64,000 nucleotides of DNA, taken from contig JAVMKO010000001.1 in the NCBI GenBank assembly GCA_032164245.1, positions 247,451,644 to 247,515,643 of the forward strand. The letters run 5' to 3'. The stretch is from Sternotherus odoratus (Eukaryota; Chordata; Testudines; Kinosternidae). The notes below the pieces were generated by a model. It was not told where the DNA came from and searched no databases. It was given only the letters and a program-made list of their open reading frames with translations. Both the position numbers and the translations under genes were made by a program. Of the stretch, positions 1 to 9,923 are shown one piece after another (the stretch's first letter is position 1; every line of letters starts with the position of its first letter).

Positions 1-905
1 CCCCCCCCCCAAAAAAAAAAAAAGTTCACCCTTGGGCAAAGTTCACCCTTGGAGCTGCACCAGGAACAAATCTGACCCAATAATTGTTGTGCTCGTCCTC
101 TTAACTCAGTTTTTGCCATGTTTAGTAGCAGTTTTCATATCCTGACATTGTAGCTCTATCCTTTCAAAACTGGATACACTGGCAGAAAGAAAGAGGGATG
201 ATACAGCTGAAGAATATGATCATTTACATCCTAAAGATTCCAGCTTACCTGGTTTGTACTTAAGTACGCTAACAGCAAAACACCCCATATAACATTCAGC
301 GACTAAGACCTAATAAGAATTTGCCAGAAAAGTGTATAAAAAACATCAGCTGTAAGAATTTTTATAACTAACAGTAAAGGGTACCTCAATGTCTATTTCG
401 AAGCTGATTTGATGAATACAGAAAAGGTCAAACTAAAAATAACTAGACTGAATCAGTTATAAGTGTAGTAACATATGCCTCATTTAATAATGAACTCTAA
501 ATTTGCTACACGGTTTAAGAAGTATCATGAATGCTAATTCTGACAGTAAAGGGTTATGAACTACCCGCCTGCTCAAGTCTGGCACAAGGTCAGGCAGTTT
601 TAGAGCTAATGAAAACCCTGATGTGGATGATTGACATGAGTGTGCTAGCTGAAGAAAGTGCTGAGGTACTCTAGTGCATTCAAAATGACAGTCTCCTGAA
701 ACGCCACTTATTACACTCCATTTGTCTATAATAGTCCAAATGTCTATTGCTTACATCAACAGATCTTGGATTCAGGAACACACAGTAAACAACAGTGGTT
801 GTACAAAGCTTCCACATATCAAGCCCCATGAAAGATATTCTTGTATGGTTCATGATTCTGATAATCATCCTAGGACCATTATATTGTGAATATATGATGA
901 TGCTT
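1..905. other. Unassigned sequence with a C-run/A-run start
   Basis: The window opens with ten C then thirteen A, followed by a short direct repeat of agttcacccttgg. The rest is AT-rich and I see no repeat family or exon in it. The short open frames here have no recognisable domain. Confidence 0.5.
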
Positions 906-910
906 GGAAA

Positions 911-911
<1 letters not shown>

Positions 912-974
<63 letters not shown>

Positions 975-1184
975 AAATGGAGATCTACCAATCTCCTAGA
1001 ACTGGAAAGACCTTGAAGGTCATCGAGTCCAGTCCCCTGCCTACACTAGCAGGATCCGCCTGCCTACACTAGCAGGATTGCCCCTAAATGGCCCCCTCAA
1101 GGATTGAACTCACAACCCTGGGTTTAGCAGGCCAATGCTCAAACCACTGAGCTATCCCCCCACCCCTTATATATATATATAAGT
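912..1184. repeat. TA microsatellite interrupted by a SINE
   Basis: A (TA)n tract of about 50 bases at 912-960 runs into (ATA)n and then a SINE. A second (TA)n tract of about 14 bases resumes at 1168-1182. The TA on both sides suggests the SINE landed inside a pre-existing microsatellite, so its target duplication cannot be told apart from the repeat. Confidence 0.85.
962..1166 (-). mobile_element. tRNA-derived SINE with CR1-like tail
   Basis: Read on the minus strand, the element starts near 1166 with a tRNA-like head. It has an A box (TAGCTCAGTGG) and a B box (GAGTTCAATCC), the internal RNA polymerase III promoter. The 3' part at about 990-1045 resembles the CR1 3' end (ctagaactggaaagacc and tcgagtccagtcccctgcc on the plus strand), as expected for a SINE mobilised by CR1 machinery. 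The tail runs into ATT repeats. A 20-base piece around 'cctgcctacactagcaggat' is duplicated inside. This is not a functional tRNA gene: it has no acceptor stem pairing or cloverleaf 3' half. Confidence 0.85.
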
Positions 1185-1600
1185 CAGAACATCATGATAT
1201 GAGAAAAATACATTATTGTTAAACCCTTGTAATTCAAAAAAGGCAGAATGCAATTAATATAGTCTGAAACATCTTTGTTCCTTTTATCTCTTGCCCTGAA
1301 CTTTTCTTCCCAACTTTCCCACATCATATGCATTAATTCTCATCTATTCCTTTGCTTTTGAGATCTACCAGCAGTGCTAAGCCTGTTTTTTTATTTCACT
1401 GGCAGTTTGATCAGTGATGATATGTCTTTATGGGGTTGCTGTACTTCCCACATGTCCTAGCTTCAGTAAGACAATCCTGCATTTCTGAATTTGTTAGATA
1501 TCATGCAGTTCCTGAGTCCAGCAGAGAATGAATTCTAACTTGTACTCTGGATAACAGTTTCTTCCATGCCATCACTATTTTTGCCTTCTGACAGCTCTGA
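1185..1600. other. Unassigned sequence
   Basis: AT-rich DNA between the SINE and the CR1 element. I see no exon, repeat terminus or RNA gene. Confidence 0.4.
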
Positions 1601-1602
1601 TC

Positions 1603-2445
1603 ATAGAGTCATAGAATCGTAGAACTGGAAGGGACCTTGAGAGGTCATCTAGTACAGTCCCCTCATTCATGGCAGGACTAATTATTATCTAGACCTTCCC
1701 TGACTGGTGTTTGTCTAACCTGCTCTTACAAATCTCCAATCACAGAGATTCCAGGACCTCCCTGGACAATTTATTCCAGTTCTTAACCACCTTGACTGAC
1801 AGAAAGTCTTTCCTAATGCCCAACATAAACTGCCCTTGCTGCAATTTAAGCCCATTATTTCCTGTCTTATTCTCAGCGATTAAGAACAACTTTTCTCCTT
1901 CCTACTTATAACCCTCTTTTATGTACTTGAAAACTGCTATCATGTTCCCTCTCAGTCTTCTCTTCTCCATATGAAACAAACCCATTTTTAAATTCTTCCC
2001 TCGTAGGTTATGTTTTCTAGAACTTTAATCATTTTTGTTGCTCTTGTCTGGACTTTCTCATTTGTCCACCTCTTTCCTGAACTGTGGCTCCCGGAACTGG
2101 ACACAGTACTCCAGTCGAGGCCTAAGGAACATGGAGTAAAGTGGAAGAATTACTTCTTGTGTCTTGCTTACTCCTGCTAATACAGCGGTTCTCAAACTTC
2201 TTGAGACTACAACCTTTTTTTTGTTCTCAGGCGGCGCGGCACGACCCTTGCATGTCCGCTGAAAAGCCACTGAATTGAATACTTCTGCATTCGGTGGCTA
2301 TTTTTGGCGGACATGCCGAGCGCTTCTGAGAGCGCACTATCACCCACTGTACTCCTTCCTATGGGCAATCATTTCCCATTTTGTATTTGTGCAACCAATT
2401 GTTCCTTATTAAGTGGAGTACATTGCATAATGTCACTTCCTCCTC
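1603..2445 (-). mobile_element. CR1 LINE 3' fragment, interrupted
   Basis: The plus strand reads as the reverse complement of a CR1 3' region. The 8-base tail motif (atagagtcatagaatcgtag) is at 1603-1622, followed by tggaagggacctt and the typical ORF2 C-terminal and 3'UTR sequence. CR1 identity is lost at 2182 and returns near 2340 (cctatgggcaatcatttccc), so a DNA element interrupts it. It is 5' truncated near 2445 and has many stops. CR1 ORF2 encodes endonuclease and reverse transcriptase; only the C-terminal end is represented here. Confidence 0.85.
2182..2325 (+). mobile_element. hAT-like element fragment nested in CR1
   Basis: The sequence starts cagcggttctcaaacttctt, a terminus typical of a common vertebrate hAT MITE family. 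It splits a CR1 copy whose sequence resumes downstream. The matching right terminus is not visible, so this is a truncated or rearranged copy. The same terminus in reverse occurs at about 62700-62719 inside another element. Confidence 0.6.
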
Positions 2446-4138
2446 CCTGGAAACCTAGGGTTTTGTATAAACAGAAATTAAGCAGAGATTTCTCTAGAGT
2501 GTGATTTTGATTCAGCAATCACTATTTAAAAATATGCAGATTGGCAATAATAATGTCAGGTCTAGAATTTTTTTTACTGCATTGGTCACTCATTGGACCA
2601 CCTTTTCCCCAGTCTGTAGAAAGTTGATTATTTCAGAGGAGTTTCTGCACATAAAGAATACTTAGGAATGATCATCAGTAGTATGGGCAGATGAGCTTCT
2701 GGAAGCAATTAAGCAGTACTAGTTTACTCACATGAAGTGGGTAGCCCAGAAAGCATGTAAAATAAAAACGCATTTGAGTAGCCTAATGTTTTGCTGAGGG
2801 AGTGTAACGTCATCTTCCTCAGTTCCCCCACTGCACTGTGTAATTTAGACATGGATCTGAGCTGCAGAACTTAAACTTGAATCTGGATTTTCAACATCTC
2901 AAAGTTCAGAGAATTGTTCTGATCTGGGGTTTGGGTTCAAATGGAAGCCAGTTGTGCAATTTTGATCTAGATTTAGATTCTGAACTCTCCTAAAATTTGT
3001 GGAAGTTCTAGACCAAGATTGATTGTAGGCCCAATTCTAGACATTTTTTCTCCTTTCCCACCCCCATTATTTTTTTTCCCATTTCCCAGGTGCCAACGGG
3101 GTTGACTTGAGTAAAAGAGCCAAATCACAAATAGCATAAACCCAGATGTTTCAGGTAGGAACCTGGTTTCAAAAGACATGAAGACTGTGGTGGATTATTT
3201 TTTTAAAAAAAAATTCTTTCCCAGCAACAGCAAAACTGTGGCGTGCGTAGAAGAGAAGGAGAAGAGGTCTCACTAGACTCAGTGGTGCAAGTTTTTTTAG
3301 AACCAGGGAAGTGGCTAGGTTTTGAGGTCCATAACACCTTTGCCCTAGGCTTCCTGTAGTCTTTATGGCTTGATGGAAATCTGTAAACAAGCATACACAT
3401 CAGATCATACACCTCAGCAAAACTTCTCATATGTCAGTTTATTTTCAAGCCATTTTTATTTGGCTGTAAAGTAACTTGTAGCTGACATTTCAACATCTCC
3501 CTTCATCAAGGCTTCAATGATCATACACTGTCATTTCTTATATACTCCTCATAATTGTTATTAAAACATCCTTGTGACACCACCTCTACTCCTACAACAT
3601 TATCCATGACTCCTACAAGCTACTAGCTAGTCTACTATCAATTGCTTCATTGTATATGAAAGATTAGAAAGCAATCTCCAAAACACCATTAATAAAAATT
3701 AGAAAAATAAACGATTATTCTGCAGTCCTCGCTCACACTGAGAGTACCTTCCTCCATTAATAGTAATGTGTTACTATCTAGTGTAGAAAAGGTAACAGAA
3801 TCTAGCCCTGAATATTTAATCATTGCTATATAAATTTGGTTCCCCCAAAAATCTTATTAGAACACTAGCAGAAATGCTTCAATCTTCGTCATGATCCACT
3901 GGCATGGACCTTTTCATCCCACTGACTTCAATAGAATTACACATGTGCATGGATCTAAGGGTGTATCTTGACTGGAATTACTGATGGGTACAGGTCTTCA
4001 TGTTAGCAGATCCTTGCATAGGATTGAGGCCTAAATAAAGAAAACAAAGTAAATAAGTAAATAGCAATTCACTAATTCAAAATATCATGAGTGAAGCAGT
4101 AGTTTTAAAGGAAACAGGCATGATAAGCTGTCATAAGT
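2446..4138. other. Unassigned sequence
   Basis: No recognisable gene or repeat family. Open frames on the minus strand at 2973-3430 overlap one another in different frames and carry no domain I recognise. Short A and T homopolymers lie at 3060-3080 and 3198-3215. Confidence 0.4.
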
Positions 4139-4894
4139 ATGAAGTAGCTTAGAATTACTCTTTTACCTGTGAAGAGTTAAGCTGAAGCAACCCAGAGAGG
4201 GAGATGACGTAATCAACGGGGAACAAAAGAAAAGGGTTTTACTTTCACTTTGCTCCCAGGCTTTTCTGGTTCTCTCCTCCACTGCTTGGGTCTGTCTGCA
4301 GTTCCCCTGGCTCACACCTATGTTTCTATTCTACAATCCTATAACCTTCTAAGAAAGCCAAAAGTCTAGCAATAAGTGTTTTGTTGATTGTCTGTATCAC
4401 CTGATAATTGATCCATGGTGCTGCTTTGCTGTTCACGTTAACAGTGGAGAAATTCTGAAGGAGGGGGTCTGAGTGATGCTAAGGGTTTTTTTCTATTGAT
4501 TTCTGTACCAGGGATCTGTACTTCTTCTGTTTCTTTTATTAAATCTTTCTTTTAAGAATTTGACTGTTTGTTCCCATTGGATTGATACTAGTTTGGAACA
4601 GGCATGTCTCACAGCAAGTGAGGGTTTGAGGTCTTTGTTCTCGAATCTCTCCCAGGTAAAGGGAAGAGATTTGGGGGGTGTTACTATCGGGGTTCCAATT
4701 TACCCTACCCCATGGTTTTGTGGGCTCAAATTGGTGGTGGCAGCATTTTCCAAGCCCCAACTGGAGAAGTTTGGGTTTTGGGGGAAAAGTTTTAACCTAA
4801 GCTGGTAAAATAAGCTTGGGGGGTTATTTTTCTTTCATGCGGGGTCCCCACATCTTTACCCTAGAGTTCAGAGTGGGGAAAAAGATCCTTGACA
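4139..4894 (+). mobile_element. ERV-type solo LTR, family A copy 1
   Basis: The 756-bp block starts TGTCATAAGTATG and ends GATCCTTGACA, so it has the TG...CA ends of an LTR. It is flanked by a 5-bp duplication with one mismatch (taagc before, taaga after). An ATTAAA polyadenylation signal lies near 4538. The same sequence, end to end, recurs at 34626-35342, which defines a family. No retroviral coding sequence adjoins it, so it is a solo LTR left after recombination between LTRs. The 5-bp target duplication is used by several LTR groups, so class is not settled. Confidence 0.8.
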
Positions 4895-7480
4895 TAAGAC
4901 TACTTTTCCAAACTTATAGGCAGACACATATTATAGTCCTTTTATTTGTAACTAAAGTTATCTTGCAAATAGTGTAGCAGTTCTGAGTGATGTGATGTAT
5001 AAGTCTATGTTTCTTTTCTTTGGAGAGGCCACTGCTACAATATCAGCACCTTAGTAACTAATTTCCTAATCCAAATTAGATTTATGTTTCCAGGAAAATA
5101 GGTCCGCATACTGCAACCTAATTCGGTAAGAGAACAACCAATTACATCAAGGATTGGCATTTGCATGCATAATTAGTGTGGTTGAACTTTGTATTGTGGT
5201 AACTATATGCACAATTTTTCTGAAAATTCAGCATTGAGCTACTATGTTATATAAACATGAATATGTGTTCTGATATGCACACTCCAAAATTCCTGGGGTA
5301 AAACTCTATTTAGGGGTATATTTTGAGATGAATCTTCAGCAAATCACTACTTATCACTACTGTGCTCTGAATCCATTTATTTAACTACAACAATATTCAC
5401 GATTGTCTGGGTATACCGCAGAAAAGGACAGGAGGCATTTGTTATGGATTTTAATCAGGCCACAACTTTATTATATAGATGTCTGAGACTATCTGTCAGA
5501 TAAAGTGTACAGTGCAGGCAAACCCATTCTTATTCAAATCAATTCTCCAGGGCCCTGGGTGGGGGTGAGTTTGGCTTTACCATGGATCATTGCATGTTAC
5601 TTTTTCTTCATTATGTATCTGAGGCATGAATCAGCTGTGATCCAGTGAATTTGTGCAAATGAAATGCTTTTGAGTCATAAGAGGCATTCCCTCCCTCAGT
5701 GTCTGCACAGCGCGCCCAGTTCCACAAAGTGAGGGAGTAAAATGGAATAAAGAATTAAACTCAAGTCTCTGAACAGCATTAGTTTGTCAATGTATAGCAC
5801 ATTTTTTACAGTAAGATAAAGATAAAATTAAAGCTAAAGAAATAAATATAGATGTTCTTTGGAGAAAATATATTAAGTATTCTTTGTGAGGGTCTGTACA
5901 GGACTCTCCATGTGCTTTAAACTGTAGCTTAATGTTCTTCCTCTAGATCACCTCACTACAGACAAAAAATGAAAACTTATCAGGGCTACTCAACCCTGCA
6001 AATTTCCATGGTGATTCAACACAAGGTTATTTATTCAGCACAGATGTTTCTGAAATTATAATACGCTGGGGAAATGTATATTATTCAAAGATTCATGAAT
6101 CCCCACATCCCACCTATATGACCACGGTATCATGGGAGGTGGGCAATTAATATTAAGAAGTGGAAGAAATCTTGGTCAGTTCCAGAAGATCTTCTTGAAC
6201 ATTTCTTTTTCTTACATTGTCGGTGCTTCTTTAGATTTGTTTCTGAATTTGTTAGAAGGGGCTAACCACAGCTTCACTGGTGACTGAGAGAAGTGAGGCC
6301 TAACTCAACTTGGCAGCAGTTCTGTCTGTAGCACAATAACTTTTGAAGGTCCCATGCAATCAAACTCAAAATTGTAGGGAATATTCAAGGTGTCGATGGG
6401 TGTCAAAATCCCACTAATTTTGATGACAGTTTGAATCCCAGAAAAACCTGATTTCAACTAAAATCAGGTGATTAGTTAATTTTCCTCTGGTATCACAATT
6501 CCACTGTAAGGCTTCTGGATACTATGAAATAAAGAACACAGATCCTCTGGCTAAGGGATGCAAGGAGAATGGGTTTTTTTGACATGAGGCAAGCAGGAGA
6601 CACAGAGCCCCTCAAATGGAGGAGAAATATGCAACCTTGGTATGGGTGCAAAGAGAGGCCCTAGCACAAAGAGGGTGAAGGGGGGATCTTGCTATGGAGG
6701 GAGGGGATTTGAGAAGTGCACAGAGCCTCCATTATGTAGCAAATTAGAGAATACATAAGTTTAGGGTTAAGGGATGGGTGGGTGGGACACAGAGTTAGGT
6801 TATGGGAAGAGCTGTTTGAATTTTCCAGGAGAAAACATCTGAGGAAATACTGAACCTGGCATTGGAAACCAGGCCGGCTGGCAGTTTGCTTCCAGCCCAA
6901 CGGCCAATGAGGAGTCCCTGCTGTGTTCAATGAGGTTGATCAACAGAAGCAATGAAGTGTGTGACCATCAGGAAACTAGAATTAACTGCATTGCCAACCA
7001 AATAGGAGGATTACATTAACAGGTAGAAACTTTTATGTTGGATTAATTCACTCCAGGGCATAGATATGCCCCAAAATTGGATCTCCCAAGGGTCCACCCT
7101 TCTGACCTTACCCCCATGCTGATGATATGCCCCACCTGGCAATTACAAGAGGAGGGATCCTCATGAGTGACAGAAGGATCTCCCTTCCCCACCACAGAGG
7201 CAGAAGTGACAGCAGCACCCCCTGACCAACCCCAAATATCTACCTCAGCAGCCAGGTTGTACCTGCTTAATGGTGGGTGAGGCCCACTGCCCTCTTCTTC
7301 TTTGGTCACATATGTAAGCAGTGTCAGGGAATTGCAGGAATTGCAATGACTTTGCAGTGTCAGTATGGGTGACATCCAGTGGTGAGTTGCAGAAATTGCA
7401 GTAGCTTTTGGAAAATAACACCTGATTTGCTTAGACACACCCACCGTACCTGGCCTACACAAAATGATCACTTTGGCTAC
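4895..7480. other. Unassigned sequence
   Basis: About 2.6 kb with no recognisable gene or repeat termini. A 142-codon minus-strand frame at 7043-7471 lies immediately before the LTR-like element at 7481. It has no domain I recognise and may be chance. Confidence 0.4.
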
Positions 7481-8769
7481 TGTGGGACCCCCAGTTTCTG
7501 TAGTATTGGGGCAAGAATGATAGAGTGCTGATTAACATGTTTATGTGAATGAGGGGTTGGGACATTGATTTGGCCTTTGGCATGCTGGAGGGACTCGCCT
7601 TCAGCTAGGTAGCACTCGGTAAACAAGGGACAGGGGTTCCAAAACTCACTGAATTGAGAGAGGCTGTAGACAGGCTCAAGACCTTGTGGTCAGGGCCTTG
7701 TCTGAGGGCCGCACAGGCCTATTGCACCTGGCCTCTCTCCCCTGTGGAATGTTAGAGCTGACTTTTGCTTCCTTTAGGAGTCTAACTTCAGCCCACGGAG
7801 CTGAAGTTGTTTTGGGTCTGGTGGTGCCTCTGCACTAAGCCCCCCCGCTATGAGCTGAAATCACTCAAGAGCTGAAATCACTTAAGAGCTGAAAATCACT
7901 GAGCTTTATCTTAAGTGGGGGGCCCTAAGCAGAGCGGTTCCTGTGCCGGCTGACCCGTTCCTGAGACAGCTGGCCGAGCAGTCCCGGTGCCGGCTGACCC
8001 GTTCCTGAGACAGCTGGCCGAGCAGCCCCGGTGCCGGCTGACCTGTTCCTGAGACAGCTGGCTGAGCAGTCCTGGTGCCGGCTGACCCGTTCCTGAGACA
8101 GCTGGCCGAGCAGTTCCTGAGCAGTTCCTGAGACAGCGAGCAGAGTCGAGCCGCGGGCAGAGCAGTTCCTGTGTCGGCTAGCAGGGCGGCTAGCGGAGCC
8201 ACCAGCACCCCACGGAGAGACTGGGCCGTCGGCCTCGGACCCCATGAAGGTACCCTCCACTCTGCTCTCCACTTCCACCCAGCCTGGGAGGTAAGACTCG
8301 GCAGAGTGACTTTCCACCAGGGACTCCAGAGACTTTGGGGCTGTTGAACTTTTGGGACTTTGGGTGACTTTTGGGGTTGCTGGACTCCAGGGACTTTGGG
8401 CTATTGGACTTGTGGGACTTTGGGTGACGTTTGGGTTGCTGGACTCCTGAACCCACAGGAGAGGACACAGCCCAAACTTGCTGGGGAGGGGCAATTTGCT
8501 CACGGGTTGGTGTATGAACCCTAGGTGTGGTGTTTTTCCCAGTTTAGTGATGTCATTTACCTCATGTTAATAAAGATCTTCTGTTACACCGATCTGTGCT
8601 TGCAAGAGGGGAAGTATTGCCTCATTGAGGCGCCCAGGGGTGTGTTAGGATTTTCCCAGGTCACTGGGTGGGGGCTCGAGCCAGTTTGCATTGTATTGTT
8701 GAGAGGGAACCCCTATTTACTGAACCTGGCCCTTGTTGCTGCCAATTCTGAAGGGCAGAAGGGTTACAC
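7481..8769 (+). mobile_element. Probable LTR with internal tandem repeats
   Basis: The block begins TGTGGGACCCCCAG and ends AAGGGTTACA, compatible with LTR ends. An AATAAA signal lies at about 8568. Inside are a 44-bp tandem array (7940-8115) and a second repeated block at about 8310-8450. The flanks (gctac before, catac after) are only a partial match for a target duplication, so the ends are tentative. No pol sequence is attached. Several open frames of 90-190 codons run through the GC-rich repeats and are not genes. Confidence 0.5.
7940..8125 (+). repeat. 44-bp tandem repeat, about four copies
   Basis: The motif gccggctgacccgttcctga begins at 7945, 7989, 8033 and 8077, a period of exactly 44 bp with one- or two-base differences. 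The last copy breaks down into shorter gagcagttcct repeats at 8107-8135. It lies in the middle of the LTR-like element. Confidence 0.9.
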
Positions 8770-9923
8770 ATACAAAATCCTCTGCTGGAGAGGTGTTGAC
8801 AAGGCCCTTTATAGCAATGGATTTTGGAGTTAACACCTTGTGATGCCTGGAGTAGTTCACACTCTCAGATCTATTTGTTTTAAGCTGTCTACAGACCAAT
8901 TCAGACTTCTCTGCACTGGTTACATTTGGGCCACATTTTCAAAAGACCACTTTTCTTTGGTCTTAATTTGGTCCTGGGAATTGTATCATGATCAGTAGCC
9001 CAATCTGTATCCATAATTCTGTATATCTACCCCATATTCTGCTTTGCACTAATGCCTAAAAGGAGCATAAATAATCAACATAAATTAAGATGATGCCAAA
9101 GGGGGGCATATTTAAAGAACTGTAAAGCATGATTTTTTTTAAAACATATGAATTTCAGTATAAAGAGGTGAAGTGACTCACTGTTTTCAAAATTTGGCAA
9201 AGATGTCTTTTTTGAGAGTTGTGGCACTAGAAGTGTGCATAAAGTAAAGGGCCTAATCCTGTACTCCATCACCCCAATTTTACAACACTGTAACTCCACT
9301 TATTTCAGTGGCGTTACACCAATATTAAATTGTTATTGCAGAAAGGTGTTGCATAATCAGGGTGGTACTGAATGAGAGGGCTGAGCTTTAGGTACCAGAT
9401 GGATGGAGTGACCTGAATATCCACAAGTGTTTTGGTAATGTTTAGATAAGTCAAACTCACACCTAGTATGATACACAGTGTGTAGGAATGCCTTGTGACA
9501 GCTCCTACTGACTCAGAAATGACTCCTGCTGACTGGAAAATGTTTATGACAGCTCCTACTAACCCAGCCAGAAGGAAGTATCTCTTCAGCTCACCTTGGA
9601 TATGGTGCCTGCAAAAACAAGAGAACTAGGTTGGGGCTGAGATGCAGTGTTTTGTAACATGTTTGCACCAAATCAGGTCACACAATACAGGCTTCCTCTG
9701 GTTAGTTAATTTACCTTGGCATATCTCAACGTGACCATATTTAATTGCTTTAAAAGTACCAGTTAAGATAATCAAAGATGAAGTCCCTCCTCTCCATTCT
9801 CCCTAACTCAGATTTGTTTATTTACGGTCCGCAATGTTCACGTTCTTTTTATATTTGCACATAAAATTTCAACAACAACAAAAAAGTCATGAAAAATCCA
9901 TGTCAGAAGAAATATGACACTCA
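8770..9923. other. Unassigned sequence
   Basis: No gene or repeat family recognised. A short imperfect duplication of gacagctcctactgactcag-like sequence lies at 9497-9563. Confidence 0.4.

Noticed and set aside
962..1166. A tRNA gene
   Set aside because: The A and B boxes are present, but the cloverleaf 3' half and acceptor stem are not, and a CR1-like tail follows. It is a SINE.
7043..7471. 142-codon minus-strand frame as a gene
   Set aside because: No recognisable domain, no promoter or splice context, and it abuts an LTR-like boundary. I left it unassigned.
7906..8503. Overlapping minus-strand frames of 90-190 codons
   Set aside because: They run through the 44-bp tandem repeats of an LTR-like element in several frames and have no domain.
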